DNA of 64,000 bases from Amycolatopsis iheyensis (GCF_024703995.1 NZ_JAMXQV010000032.1:1-64000); one strand, 5' to 3'. Counted from the first letter of the stretch, positions 17,424-26,303 are shown. The notes: a model not told the origin generated them from the letters alone. Made by a program: numbers and translations.

Positions 17424-17719
17424 TGCTCTTCCCCCAGAATGCGCGGCACCCGGAAGCGGCCGTCTTCGGCGGCCGGCGCACCGGCCAGCGCCTGCTGCTG
17501 CGTGAGCCCGGGACGGACGACGTCCTGCCGGAAGACGTTCGTCAGCGGCACGGCGTGCGACGTCGGCGGCACGTCGGCGGCGGCGACCTCGCTCACCTTG
17601 GCCACCGAGTCCAGGATCTGGTCGAGCTGGCCGGCGAAGACGTCGATCTCGTCGTCGGTCACGGCCAGCCTGGCCAGCTTCGCGAGGTGCGCGACCTCGT
17701 CTCGGGAAATGTTGGGCAC
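17420..17719 (-). CDS. gatC: Aspartyl/glutamyl-tRNA amidotransferase subunit C
   Basis: GatC (99 aa) wraps around and stabilises the GatA/GatB interface. The family pattern ISRDEVAHLAKLARLAVTDD at the N-terminus, LDQILDSVAKVSEV in the middle and FRVPRILGEE at the C-terminus are all present. The GTG start gives the normal family length. It is the first gene of gatC-gatA-gatB plus the membrane protein, divergent from the ACT-domain gene at 17953. Confidence 0.95.
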   Translation of the reverse strand: MPNISRDEVAHLAKLARLAVTDDEIDVFAGQLDQILDSVAKVSEVAAADVPPTSHAVPLTNVFRQDVVRPGLTQQQALAGAPAAEDGRFRVPRILGEEQ

Positions 17720-17952
17720 GCGGGTGACTCCCGGGTTGTGCTGTGCGGGTTGTCTCGGAAGCTGCAAGTCTATGGTGACGGCGCCGGAGGACTCGACTGG
17801 GTTACGCCCGGCGCAGGCCGGGTGCCGTCCGGCGACGCCGGCGTCCCGCCCGGCGGACAGCGGGTCCCACCGACCGGGTGGGTCTGTCACAATCGGCGAC
17901 CGGCATCGAGCGTCCCACGGCAAGGCTGGGACGCCAGAGGCGAGAGGGGCGC

Positions 17953-18609
17953 GTGGTGTCGTTCCTGATCCGGGTCCTCCTTCCGGACAGCCCGGGAACC
18001 CTCGGCGCGGTCGCCACGGCGCTCGGCACGGTAGGCGCCGACATCCTCAGCGTGGACGTCGTCGAACGCGGCACCGGCGTCGCCGTCGACGACCTGGTGG
18101 TCGAGCTCCCGTCGGGCCGCCTGCCCGACGCGCTCATCACGGCGGCGGAGAGCGTCGAAGGCGTCGAAGTGGACGCCGTGCGCCCGTACGCGGGCGTGCT
18201 GGACACGCACCGCGAGCTCGAGCTCGTCGAAGAAATCGCCGCGCGGCCGAAGAGCGGTCTCGACATCCTGGCCGAAGGCGTGCCGCGCATCGTGCGCGCG
18301 GGCTGGGCGATGATCGTCGAGCACGCGGAGACCGGCGCGCTGCGGCTGGCGTCGTCGAGCGCGGCCCCGGAGACCCCGATCACCGACCTGCCCTGGCTGC
18401 CGCTCGAGCGCGCGACGGTGCTCGACAGCGAGGAAGCCTGGATCCCGGAGACGTGGCAGGAGCTGGGCACCGAGCTGGCGGCGACGCCGCTGGGCAAGCC
18501 GGGCAAGGCGCTGCTCGTGGCCCGCCCGGGCGGGCCGGCCTTCCGCGCCGCCGAGGTCGCCCGGCTCGCCCACCTCGCGGGCATCGTCGCGGTCGTCCTC
18601 GACGGTTGA
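17953..18609 (+). CDS. ACT domain-containing protein
   Basis: This 218-residue protein opens with an ACT domain (VSFLIRVLLPDSPGTLGAVA, about residues 2-75), followed by a region resembling a GAF/acyltransferase-like fold (RIVRAGWAMIVEHAETGALRLASS, in two halves). Length and position between gatC and ligA match mycobacterial Rv3013, a protein of unknown function. The ACT domain suggests amino-acid binding; no catalytic motif is seen. Two consecutive GTG codons (17953, 17956) could start it; the first is listed, after an AGAGGGG ribosome-binding site. Confidence 0.85.
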   Translation: MVSFLIRVLLPDSPGTLGAVATALGTVGADILSVDVVERGTGVAVDDLVVELPSGRLPDALITAAESVEGVEVDAVRPYAGVLDTHRELELVEEIAARPKSGLDILAEGVPRIVRAGWAMIVEHAETGALRLASSSAAPETPITDLPWLPLERATVLDSEEAWIPETWQELGTELAATPLGKPGKALLVARPGGPAFRAAEVARLAHLAGIVAVVLDG

Positions 18610-18642
18610 CACTTTTTCGGCAACGCCCTGGTCAGCGCCGCC

Positions 18643-19137
18643 TCAGACGTCGATCTGGTAGGCGATCAGGCTGATGTGCGGGAACGGCCGCCAGTCGCGC
18701 TCGGCGAGGCGCGCGAACCCGAGACGCTCGTAAAGCCGGTGCGCGCTGTGCATCCCGTCGAGGCTGCTCAGCACGACCTTCCGGACGCCCAGAGCCCGCG
18801 CCCGGTCGAGGACGGCCCTGGTCAGCGCCTCGCCGACGCCACGGCCACGCGCCGACGGCGCCACCGCGAGCATCCGGAACTCGATCTCACCCGGCCGCGA
18901 GATCTCGGCGTACGGCGACCCGGGCCGCACGACGGTCACGGTGCCGAGCACGTCCCCCAGCCCGTCGACGGCGACCAGGACCTCGGCCTGCTCGACCCGG
19001 CGCGCGATGTCACGCAGCTGGGTGTCGTACCCGACGTCGCCGGCCAAGTGACCGTCGACGTCGTAGGCCCGCACCGTGACCTCGCCCGCCGCGGCGAACT
19101 CCTCGGGCCGCGGTGGTCGTATTTCGACGTCACCCAT
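18643..19137 (-). CDS. GNAT family N-acetyltransferase
   Basis: A 164-residue GNAT enzyme. The acetyl-CoA loop is VAPSARGRGVGEALTRAVLD (about residues 97-116), preceded by the beta-4 strand IEFRMLAV, and the C-terminal LYERLGFARLAERDW is typical. The substrate is not evident. Its ATG lies inside the last codons of ligA (8-base overlap), so it is co-transcribed with ligA. An upstream ATG would add six residues and a longer overlap. Confidence 0.88.
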   Translation of the reverse strand: MGDVEIRPPRPEEFAAAGEVTVRAYDVDGHLAGDVGYDTQLRDIARRVEQAEVLVAVDGLGDVLGTVTVVRPGSPYAEISRPGEIEFRMLAVAPSARGRGVGEALTRAVLDRARALGVRKVVLSSLDGMHSAHRLYERLGFARLAERDWRPFPHISLIAYQIDV

Positions 19138-21310
19138 CCGTCTCCCCGGATTCACCCTCGGCGGTCTCGTCGCCGGCCGGCAGCGCCACCTCCCGCGCCG
19201 CGTCGGGCCCGCGCTCGATCAGGACGCGGAAACCGGCTTCGTCCAGCACCGGCACCTTGAGCTGCATCGCCTTGTCATATTTCGAACCAGGCGAGTCACC
19301 CACGACGACGAAGGCGGTCTTCTTCGACACCGAACCGGCGGCCTTGCCGCCGCGGGCCATGATGACCTCCTTGGCCTCGTCGCGGGAGAAGGTGTCGAGG
19401 GAGCCCGTCACCACGATCGACAGGCCCTCGAGGTTGCGCGGGACCGAGTCGTCACGCTCGTCCACCATCCGCACGCCGGCACGTCGCCACTTTTCGACGA
19501 TTTCCCGGTGCCAGCCGACCTCGAACCACTCCTGCGTGGCGTGCGCGATGGTCGGGCCGACGCCGTCGACGTCGGCCAGCTCCTCCTCGGTGGCCTCCTC
19601 GATCCGCTCGATCGAGCCGAACTCGCGGGCCAGCGCCTGCGCGGCGGTCGGCCCGACGTGCCGGATCGACAAAGCGACCAGCACCTTCCACAACGGCCGG
19701 TCCTTCGCCGCGTCGAGGTTCGCGAGCAGCTTTCGCGCGTTCGCCGACAGCTCGCCGGCCTTGGTCCGGAAGAGCTCGACCTCGGCGAGGCTGTCCTCGT
19801 TCAGGTCGAAGACGTCGCCCTCGTCGGCGATGACCCGCGCGTCGAGCAGCGCGACCGCCGCCTCGTAGCCGAGCACCTCGATGTCGAAGGCGCCGCGCCC
19901 GGCCACGTGGAACAGCCGCTCACGCAGCTGCGCCGGGCAGAACCGCGTGTTCGGGCAGCGGATGTCCTTGTCGCCCTCCTTCTCGTAGGCGAGCTCGGTG
20001 CCGCATTCCGGGCAGTGGGTGGGCATGACGAACTCGCGCTCGTCGCCCGTGCGCGCGTCGACGACCGGGCCGAGGACCTCGGGGATGACGTCGCCGGCCT
20101 TCCGGATGACGATCCGGTCGCCGATCAGCACACCCTTGCGCTTGACCTCCTCCCCGTTGTGGAGGGTGGCGCGCGCGACGGTCGACCCCGCGACCTTGAC
20201 CGGCTCGGTGAGCGCGAACGGTGTCACCCGTCCGGTGCGCCCGACGCCGACCTTGATGTCCAGCAACGTCGTGATGGCCTCTTCCGGCGGGTACTTGTAC
20301 GCGATCGCCCACCGCGGGGCTCGCGACGTCGAGCCCAGCCGCCGCTGGAGCGCCACCTGGTCGACCTTGATGACGACGCCGTCGATCTCGTGCTCGGCGT
20401 CGTGCCGGTGCTCGCCCCAGTAGGCGATGTGCTCGGTGAGCTCTTCGGCCGTGGTCAGGACCTTGCTGTACGGCGACACCGGCAGCCCCCAGGCGGCCAG
20501 CGCGTCGTAGGCCTGCGACTGGCGCTGTGGCTCGAAACCTTCGCGCTTGCCGAGCCCGTGACAGATCATCCGCAGCCGGCGTTCCCGGGTGATCTTCGGG
20601 TCCTTCTGCCGCAGCGTGCCCGACGCGGTGTTGCGTGGGTTCGCGTAGGGCTCCTTGCCCACTTCGACCATCTTCGCGTTGAGCTCGAGGAAGTCCTCGA
20701 CCCGGAAGAAGACCTCGCCGCGCACCTCGACCAGTGCGGGCACCGGGAACTCGTCGGTGCCGGTCAGGACCTCGGGCACGTGCTCGATCGTGCGGACGTT
20801 CAGCGTGACGTCCTCGCCGGTGACGCCGGTGCCGCGGGTGAGCCCCCGGGTGAGGTGACCGTTTTCGTACAGGAGGTTGATCGCGAGCCCATCGATCTTC
20901 AGCTCGGCCAGGAAGTCGGTGCGCCCGACCTCTTTTTCGACCCGCTCCACCCAGGCGAGGAACTCGTCCCGGTCGAACACGTTGTCCAGGCTGAGCATGC
21001 GCTCGAGGTGGTCGTACGTCGTGTAATCGGTCGAGAACGTGCCGCCGACCATCTGGGTCGGCGAATCGGGCGTGACCAGCCCCGGGTGCGCTTCCTCGAT
21101 CCGCTGCAGCTCACCGAGCAGGTCGTCGAACTGGCCGTCGGAGATGATCGGCGAGTCCAGGACGTAGTAGCGGAACTGGTGGTCGCGCAGTTCCTCGGCG
21201 AGGGCGCTGTGCCGCTCACGCACGTCGGCCGGGACGTCGGTGACGTCCTCGGCGGCCGCCGGGGCGTCGACCGCCGCGATCTGGTCCTGAGGGAGTTCGG
21301 TGCTGCTCAC
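19130..21310 (-). CDS. ligA: NAD-dependent DNA ligase
   Basis: LigA (726 aa) seals nicks with NAD+ during replication and repair. Domains in order: Ia and adenylation domain with catalytic Lys138 in LAELKIDGLAINLL, OB fold, Cys4 zinc finger (CPECG ... CPNTRFC, near residues 435-460), helix-hairpin-helix repeats (VGPTAAQALAREFG, DVDGVGPTIAHA), and a C-terminal BRCT domain (LEGLSIVVTGSLDTFSRDEA). About 25 N-terminal residues are extra relative to E. coli. GTG 21310 is used. The gene lies in an operon with the hypothetical gene at 21322 and the downstream GNAT. Confidence 0.97.
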   Translation of the reverse strand: MSSTELPQDQIAAVDAPAAAEDVTDVPADVRERHSALAEELRDHQFRYYVLDSPIISDGQFDDLLGELQRIEEAHPGLVTPDSPTQMVGGTFSTDYTTYDHLERMLSLDNVFDRDEFLAWVERVEKEVGRTDFLAELKIDGLAINLLYENGHLTRGLTRGTGVTGEDVTLNVRTIEHVPEVLTGTDEFPVPALVEVRGEVFFRVEDFLELNAKMVEVGKEPYANPRNTASGTLRQKDPKITRERRLRMICHGLGKREGFEPQRQSQAYDALAAWGLPVSPYSKVLTTAEELTEHIAYWGEHRHDAEHEIDGVVIKVDQVALQRRLGSTSRAPRWAIAYKYPPEEAITTLLDIKVGVGRTGRVTPFALTEPVKVAGSTVARATLHNGEEVKRKGVLIGDRIVIRKAGDVIPEVLGPVVDARTGDEREFVMPTHCPECGTELAYEKEGDKDIRCPNTRFCPAQLRERLFHVAGRGAFDIEVLGYEAAVALLDARVIADEGDVFDLNEDSLAEVELFRTKAGELSANARKLLANLDAAKDRPLWKVLVALSIRHVGPTAAQALAREFGSIERIEEATEEELADVDGVGPTIAHATQEWFEVGWHREIVEKWRRAGVRMVDERDDSVPRNLEGLSIVVTGSLDTFSRDEAKEVIMARGGKAAGSVSKKTAFVVVGDSPGSKYDKAMQLKVPVLDEAGFRVLIERGPDAAREVALPAGDETAEGESGETDG

Positions 21311-21321
21311 GGGTGGTAACC

Positions 21322-22026
21322 CTAGTCGGCGGCACCGACATTTTCGTCCGGCGCGAGGCCCAGCCCGCGGACCAGTTCGCGGAGCTCCAGAAGGGTGATG
21401 GCCCCGGCGGGTTCGGTCTCCGCGGTCTCTACGCGGCGTAACCGTTCGGCGGCGAGCCGTTCACCCAGTGTCGCGTCGAGGGGCAGGAAGGTCATGGTCC
21501 GCCGGGTGGCGTCGTCCAGCTCGCCGAAGCCCGGGTGGAAGACGGCGACGTCGACCACCTGCTCGGCGTCGTCGACCTGCGCGACCACGCGCACGTCGGC
21601 CAGCGCGATCCGGTGCTCGCCTAGGTTGACGGTGACGCCGGTCGGATCGGGCACGGGCGGGACCGAGTCGTGGTACTCCCAGATCGCGTCGTCCGGCGGC
21701 GCGGCGGCCCGCCACGCGTCGGTGAAGGGACGCACCTCAGGGTCCTCCTGGCCGGTCACGACCAGGGCGTAGATCGCCTGACGCCCACGCTCGAGCGAGA
21801 AGTGCAGCCGCGGGTGCAGTGCCTCGACCAGCTGACAGAGCTCGTGCTCGACGCGGTGGGGCTCACCCTCGCCGAGCGCCGCGCTGACCATCGGGAGCAG
21901 CTCGAACCAACCGTGCCAGAACGTCTCCGCGGCAGCCGCCGGGTCCTCCGGCACGTGCTGCTCCGGCCACGCGGTGCGCGGGTCGGGTGGGTCGTCGGTG
22001 GTGTTCTTGCGGCGGAACAGGCGCAT
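21322..22026 (-). CDS. Hypothetical protein, conserved in actinobacteria
   Basis: A 234-residue, mostly acidic soluble protein with no family I can name. It starts MRLFRRKNTTDDP, has a Trp-rich helix (ETFWHGWFELLPMVSAAL) and a central beta-rich section (VTVNLGEHRIALADVRVVAQ). There is no signal peptide, membrane helix or catalytic signature. It lies 11 bases upstream of ligA and about 80 bases after the MetE-like gene on the same strand, so it is probably co-transcribed with ligA. The function is unknown. Confidence 0.7.
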   Translation of the reverse strand: MRLFRRKNTTDDPPDPRTAWPEQHVPEDPAAAAETFWHGWFELLPMVSAALGEGEPHRVEHELCQLVEALHPRLHFSLERGRQAIYALVVTGQEDPEVRPFTDAWRAAAPPDDAIWEYHDSVPPVPDPTGVTVNLGEHRIALADVRVVAQVDDAEQVVDVAVFHPGFGELDDATRRTMTFLPLDATLGERLAAERLRRVETAETEPAGAITLLELRELVRGLGLAPDENVGAAD

Positions 22027-22109
22027 GGCTTCGGGTGGTCCTCGTTCGGTCGGCTACTCCGCCACGCTACTGGCCGAGCGGGGCGGACGTAGGCGAGTTG
22101 CCGGGATTC

Positions 22110-23147
22110 TCACCAGCCCTCGGGTGGCTCGACGAAGGCCTTGCCGAGGTCCCGCGTCAGCGAGAGGGCACGGCGCATCCATTCCGGCGTGGCGCCGGCG
22201 AGGCCGCACGCGGGAGTCGGCACTGCCCGTTCGGCGAGGACGTCGCGGTTGAAGCCGAGCCGGTCGGCAAGCCTGAATGCCGGCTCGCCGACGTCCTTCA
22301 GACTCGGCGGCTGGGAGGGCGCAGTCGTCGGAACCGCGCCGAGGAACAGCGTCGCGCCGCTGTCCCAGACTTCGCCGATCTCGTCCAGGAACGCGGCGGT
22401 CGCGCCGTCGAGGGCGGCGAGATCGAAGGCGAGCGCGTCGGCGCCGGCCTTGCGCAGGAGGCCGAGGGGCGGTTTCGCGGCGCAGCAGTGCACGATCACG
22501 GGCTGGCCGGTGATCGTGCGGACGCCCTCGATCACGGTGGTGAGCAGGTCGCGGGCCTCGGGTTCCGGCACCGCGGGGACGTTCCCGTACCCGGACGGCG
22601 TCGACAGACCACCGGCCAGCACCGCGGGCAACGACGGTTCGTCCAGCTGGACGACCACGGGCGCGCCGGTTCGTGCGTGCACTTCCGCGACGTGCCCGGC
22701 GAGGCCGTCCAGCAGCGACGAGGTGAAGTCGCGCAAGGCACCGCGGTCGGTGAGGACACGGTGGCCGCGCGCGAGCTCGATGCCGGCACCGAGCGTCCAA
22801 GGCCCGGCGAGCTGGACCTTGAAGGCCGGCGGCGCAGCTCCGGCCTTCTCGCGAGCTTCCTGCACGGCGTCGAGGTCCCAGCGGAGCAGGTCGACGGCCC
22901 GGCGGTGCTCGTGCCCCGGCCGCGCCGCGACGCGGTAGCCGCTCGGCACGACTTCGACGGCCAGGTCCACCAGCAGCGCCGCGGTCCGGCCGAGCATGTC
23001 CGCGCCGACGCCGCGGGCCGGTAGCTCGGGCAGGTGCGGGAAGTCGGGCAGCTCGCCGAACACGATCGCCGCGGCTTCCGCCGGGTCCGTGCCGGGCATC
23101 GAGCCGATCGCCGTGGCGGCACCGCTTGGCCAAACTCGCTCAGTCAC
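22110..23147 (-). CDS. Core cobalamin-independent methionine synthase-like protein
   Basis: This 345-residue protein resembles only the C-terminal catalytic domain of MetE, which transfers methyl to homocysteine through zinc. It has candidate zinc ligands in VIVHCCAAKPP and TPACGLAGATPEW and the substrate strand VVQLDEPSLPAVLAGG. The N-terminal MetE domain is absent, as in archaeal core-MetS-type proteins and mycobacterial Rv3015c. The methyl donor may therefore differ from methyltetrahydrofolate-triglutamate. GTG 23147 is chosen because the conserved GSMPG motif begins soon after. It heads the ligA strand of genes. Confidence 0.82.
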   Translation of the reverse strand: MTERVWPSGAATAIGSMPGTDPAEAAAIVFGELPDFPHLPELPARGVGADMLGRTAALLVDLAVEVVPSGYRVAARPGHEHRRAVDLLRWDLDAVQEAREKAGAAPPAFKVQLAGPWTLGAGIELARGHRVLTDRGALRDFTSSLLDGLAGHVAEVHARTGAPVVVQLDEPSLPAVLAGGLSTPSGYGNVPAVPEPEARDLLTTVIEGVRTITGQPVIVHCCAAKPPLGLLRKAGADALAFDLAALDGATAAFLDEIGEVWDSGATLFLGAVPTTAPSQPPSLKDVGEPAFRLADRLGFNRDVLAERAVPTPACGLAGATPEWMRRALSLTRDLGKAFVEPPEGW

Positions 23148-23254
23148 GGCAACCGATTCTGGTCGACCACCCGCGGCCGACGCCGACCGGGCCGTCCCGG
23201 AGCAGACAATCACCGCATTTGCCTTGACCCGCACCGCGGACGGGTCCGCGCGGA

Positions 23255-23260
23255 TAGGCT
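23255..23260 (+). promoter_or_regulatory. Candidate -10 of a leaderless promoter
   Basis: TAGGCT lies 8 bases before the ATG of the scramblase-like gene, with no ribosome-binding site between. The same hexamer and spacing occur before the lipoprotein gene at 8437. Confidence 0.45.
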
Positions 23261-23268
23261 CACCGGCC

Positions 23269-24093
23269 ATGACGAACACGCCACCGCAACCGGGTTGGTA
23301 TCCCGATGCCCGGGACCCGCGTCTGCAACGGTGGTGGGACGGTCAGGCCTGGACCGCCCACACCCGGCCGGGTCACCAGGCGCCGCCCCCGAGCGACTCC
23401 GCGCCGATCGAGCTGGACATCGAACGCGGCCACGACCCGGCGCGGATCCAGAACCAGGTCGGCCGCGCGACGCGGGGACGCAGCAGCGGGCGTGCCGGCA
23501 GCGGGACGCTGTTCACCGAGCCGGTCCTGGTGGTGAACCAGCGCGCCAAGCTGATCGAGATGGCCAACGAGTTCGGCGTCTTCGACCAGAACGGCAACCG
23601 GATCGGCGGCGTCGTCCAGGTCGGCCAGAGCGCGCTGAAGAAGGCGATCCGACTGCTGACCAACTACGACCAGTTCCTGACCCACAAGTTCGAGGTCCGG
23701 GACGCCAACCACAGCACGGTGCTCAAGGTGACCCGGCCCGCCAAGGTCTTCAAGTCCCGGTTCCTGGTCACGCGGGCCGACGAGACCCCGATCGGGGAGA
23801 TCGTCCAGGAGAACGTCTTCGGGAAGATCCGCTTCGGCTTCGTCGTCGACGGCCGCTCGGTCGGCGGGATCTTCGCGGAGAACTGGCGCGCCTGGAACTT
23901 CTCGATCCGCGACCACGCCGGCACCGAGGTCGCCCGGGTGACCAAGACGTGGGGCGGGTTCCTCAAGGCCGCCCTCACCACGGCGGACAACTACGTCGTC
24001 GAGATCCCCCACCCGCTGCCGGATCCGCTGGCGAGCATGGTGGTCGCCGCGGCCCTCACGATCGACACCGCCCTGAAGCAGGACACCGACTGA
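23269..24093 (+). CDS. DUF2510 plus scramblase/LURP-one-like protein
   Basis: A 274-residue protein in two parts. Residues 7-35 form the short DUF2510 motif (PGWYPDARDPRLQRWWDGQAWT without a break), often found at the start of actinobacterial surface or membrane-associated proteins. A Pro/Arg linker leads to a phospholipid-scramblase/LURP-one-like beta-barrel (LVVNQRAKLIEMANEFGVFD, NYVVEIPHPLPDPLASMVVA). Eukaryotic scramblases move lipids in a calcium-dependent way, but bacterial members are not characterised. The protein ends with a hydrophobic helix. It stands alone between the divergent MetE-like gene and the metallo-hydrolase. Confidence 0.8.
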   Translation: MTNTPPQPGWYPDARDPRLQRWWDGQAWTAHTRPGHQAPPPSDSAPIELDIERGHDPARIQNQVGRATRGRSSGRAGSGTLFTEPVLVVNQRAKLIEMANEFGVFDQNGNRIGGVVQVGQSALKKAIRLLTNYDQFLTHKFEVRDANHSTVLKVTRPAKVFKSRFLVTRADETPIGEIVQENVFGKIRFGFVVDGRSVGGIFAENWRAWNFSIRDHAGTEVARVTKTWGGFLKAALTTADNYVVEIPHPLPDPLASMVVAAALTIDTALKQDTD

Positions 24094-24197
24094 CCGAGTG
24101 ACCGGCGTCTCAGCTCGCCCAGGTGGACAGCGGGCCCGGCACGGCTCAGGGTGAATGGAGGCTGGGACGACGCCGTCTCGCCGGGACGGAGGTCACC

Positions 24198-25241
24198 GTG
24201 GAACCGTTGCCGGAAAGCAGCGACAGGAACTGGACCGAGCCCGGAATCTACGAGGTCTCGACCGGCGTCTACCGGATCCCGTTGCCACTGCCGAACGACG
24301 GTCTCCGCGCGGTCAACGTCTACGCGGTCACCGACGGCGAGAAGCTGGTGCTGGTCGACTCCGGCTGGGCGCTGGCCGACGCCCGGCAGCAGCTCGCGGA
24401 CGCACTCAGCGGAATCGGCGCCGAACTCGCCGACGTCAGCGAGTTCCTGGTGACCCACGTGCACCGGGACCACTATTCGCAAGCTGTCGTTCTCCGCCGC
24501 GAATTCGGCTCGAAGATCGCCCTGGGCCAGGACGAAGAGCCGTCGCTCAAAGTTTCGGGCAACCCCGACCGGCTGCCGATGGAAGCTCAGGTCGACCTGC
24601 TGTTCAAGGCCGGCGCCAATGACGTGGTCGAAGCGCTGGCACGGGAATTCGGCACAGACCGGAAACACACCGAGGCCGACCTTTGGGAAGCGCCGGACGA
24701 ATGGCTCACGCCAGGCCGACGCCCGATCCTGCCCGGACGCGAGTTCGACGTCGTCGCCACCCCGGGACACACGGCCGGCCATGTCGTCTTCGTCGACGAC
24801 ACCGCCGATCTGCTGTTCTCCGGCGACCACGTGCTCCCGCACATCACGCCTTCGATCGGCTTCCAGCCGGTGCCGGCCGAGTTGCCGCTCAACGACTTCA
24901 TCGACTCGCTGCGCCTGGTCCGCGCGATGCCGGACCGTCGCATGCTTCCCGCCCACGGCCCGGTGTCCGAAAGCGTGCACACGCGGGTCGACGAACTCCT
25001 GGACCACCACCGGCAACGCCTGGAGACAATGGGTTCGCAGATCGCGGCCGGCGCGAGCACCGCGTTCGAAGCCGCGCACCGCATCGGCTGGACGCGTCGC
25101 AACCGCAAGCTGTCCGAAATGGACTCCTTCAACCAGATGCTCGCGGTCCTGGAAACCGCGGCGCACCTCGATCTGCTGGTGTCGCAAGGCAAACTGAACG
25201 CCCAGACCGTCGACGGAGTCCGGCACTACACAGTCGCCTGA
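24198..25241 (+). CDS. MBL-fold metallo-hydrolase
   Basis: A 347-residue metallo-beta-lactamase-fold hydrolase with the complete metal site: THVHRDHYSQ (HxHxDH, about residues 90-99), TPGHTAGH, the bridging Asp in FSGDHVLPH and His in LPAHGPV. A C-terminal winged-helix-like region (residues about 265-347, MLAVLETAAHLDLLVSQGKL) is typical of the LACTB2-like group, which cleaves nucleic acid or thioester substrates. The substrate is unknown. GTG 24198 is chosen because a GGAGGT ribosome-binding site lies upstream; a longer frame begins in non-homologous sequence. Confidence 0.88.
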   Translation: MEPLPESSDRNWTEPGIYEVSTGVYRIPLPLPNDGLRAVNVYAVTDGEKLVLVDSGWALADARQQLADALSGIGAELADVSEFLVTHVHRDHYSQAVVLRREFGSKIALGQDEEPSLKVSGNPDRLPMEAQVDLLFKAGANDVVEALAREFGTDRKHTEADLWEAPDEWLTPGRRPILPGREFDVVATPGHTAGHVVFVDDTADLLFSGDHVLPHITPSIGFQPVPAELPLNDFIDSLRLVRAMPDRRMLPAHGPVSESVHTRVDELLDHHRQRLETMGSQIAAGASTAFEAAHRIGWTRRNRKLSEMDSFNQMLAVLETAAHLDLLVSQGKLNAQTVDGVRHYTVA

Positions 25242-25295
25242 TCGACACCCCCAGTAGCCGCCTCGTCGCAATTAGGGCCGGTGCGGGGGTTCCTG

Positions 25296-25301
25296 CATAC
25301 T
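25296..25301 (+). promoter_or_regulatory. Candidate -10 of a leaderless promoter
   Basis: CATACT lies 7 bases before the ATG of the first tandem GNAT gene and no Shine-Dalgarno sequence is visible. Confidence 0.45.
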
Positions 25302-25308
25302 GGGTGAA

Positions 25309-25710
25309 ATGGATGTCATCAGACGTGCCCGCGCGACGGACATCGAAGCGCTCGTGCGCTTGTTCGGCGCCCCGGGTGAGCCGCTGGCAGCCGCCCTGCG
25401 GGAGCTCATGAGCACCCCGAACGTCACGCTGGTCGTCGCGGAAGACGACAACGGCGTCGCCGGCACCGCGCAACTCACGGTCCTGCGCGGGCTTGCCTGG
25501 GAAGGCGCGTCGCGCGGTCTGCTCGAAGGTATCCGCGCCGCTCGGCGCGGAGTGACCAGCGCGCTCCTGACGTGGGGCATCGACGAAGCCCGCCGGCGTG
25601 GCTGCACACGCCTCCACCTCGATTCCGGTCTCAACCGCGCCGACCTGCGAGACTTCTACGCACGCTTCGGTTTCGAACACAGCTATCAAGGCTTCACCCG
25701 CCCCCTGTGA
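25309..25710 (+). CDS. GNAT-like acetyltransferase with degenerate CoA loop
   Basis: A 133-residue GNAT-fold protein, clearly a paralogue of the next gene (shared WGIDEARRRGC / WAIDESRRRGC, FYARFGF / FYERLGF). The acetyl-CoA pyrophosphate loop, normally R/Q-x-x-G-x-G/A, reads ARRGVTSALL here, so the second Gly of the motif is missing. It is also about 17 residues shorter than its neighbour. It may be inactive or bind a different ligand. It lies 10 bases upstream of the second GNAT, most likely after a tandem duplication. Confidence 0.75.
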   Translation: MDVIRRARATDIEALVRLFGAPGEPLAAALRELMSTPNVTLVVAEDDNGVAGTAQLTVLRGLAWEGASRGLLEGIRAARRGVTSALLTWGIDEARRRGCTRLHLDSGLNRADLRDFYARFGFEHSYQGFTRPL

Positions 25711-25720
25711 TACTGCCGCC

Positions 25721-26173
25721 GTGAGCGACTACACCATCCGCAAGGCACGACGTGAAGACATCGGCGCGATCGTGCGCATGCTGGCGGACGACCAGCTCGG
25801 CGCGACCCGGGACGATCCCGGAGACCTCGAGCCCTACCTCCGGGCCTTCGACGACATCGACACGGATCCGAACCAGTTCCTGGCGGTCGTGACGTCCGGC
25901 GATGAACCCGTCGGAACCCTGCAGCTCACGATCATTCCCGGCCTCGCCCGGCGAGGCGCGCTCCGCGGTCAGATCGAGGCCGTCCGGATCCATGCCGACC
26001 ACCGCGGCTCCGGCCTCGGCGCCGACCTTGTCCGCTGGGCGATCGACGAGTCGCGACGGCGCGGGTGTGCGCTGGTCCAGCTCACGTCGGACGTCTCCAG
26101 GACGGACGCGCACCGGTTCTACGAGCGTCTCGGGTTCACACCCAGCCACACCGGGTTCAAACTCAAGCTCTGA
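25721..26173 (+). CDS. GNAT family N-acetyltransferase
   Basis: A 150-residue GNAT enzyme with an intact acetyl-CoA motif (IHADHRGSGLGADLVRWAID, about residues 89-108) and the C-terminal FYERLGFTPSHTGFKLKL. It resembles small single-domain GNATs of the PA4866/HPA2 kind; the substrate is not readable. GTG 25721 starts it, 10 bases after the first GNAT stop, so both are one transcript, probably ended by the hairpin at 26304. Confidence 0.88.
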   Translation: MSDYTIRKARREDIGAIVRMLADDQLGATRDDPGDLEPYLRAFDDIDTDPNQFLAVVTSGDEPVGTLQLTIIPGLARRGALRGQIEAVRIHADHRGSGLGADLVRWAIDESRRRGCALVQLTSDVSRTDAHRFYERLGFTPSHTGFKLKL

Positions 26174-26303
26174 GTTGCGAAACCCTCGGCACTGAAACAA
26201 TACTTGTCTGTCTACATCAGACACAGGGTCTCCTTCCGGGATCACCACGCACACGCCTGCGCACGCGAACCATTCCGAATCAATTCCCTGCCGTCAAGTC
26301 ACG

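Noticed and set aside
23148..23268. Cobalamin or SAM riboswitch upstream of the MetE-like gene
   Set aside because: The upstream gap is only 121 bases, shared with a divergent gene, and has none of the conserved B12-box or SAM motifs.
25309..26173. GNAT toxin-antitoxin pair
   Set aside because: GNAT toxins are paired with RHH-type antitoxins. Here both genes are GNATs and no small DNA-binding partner is seen.
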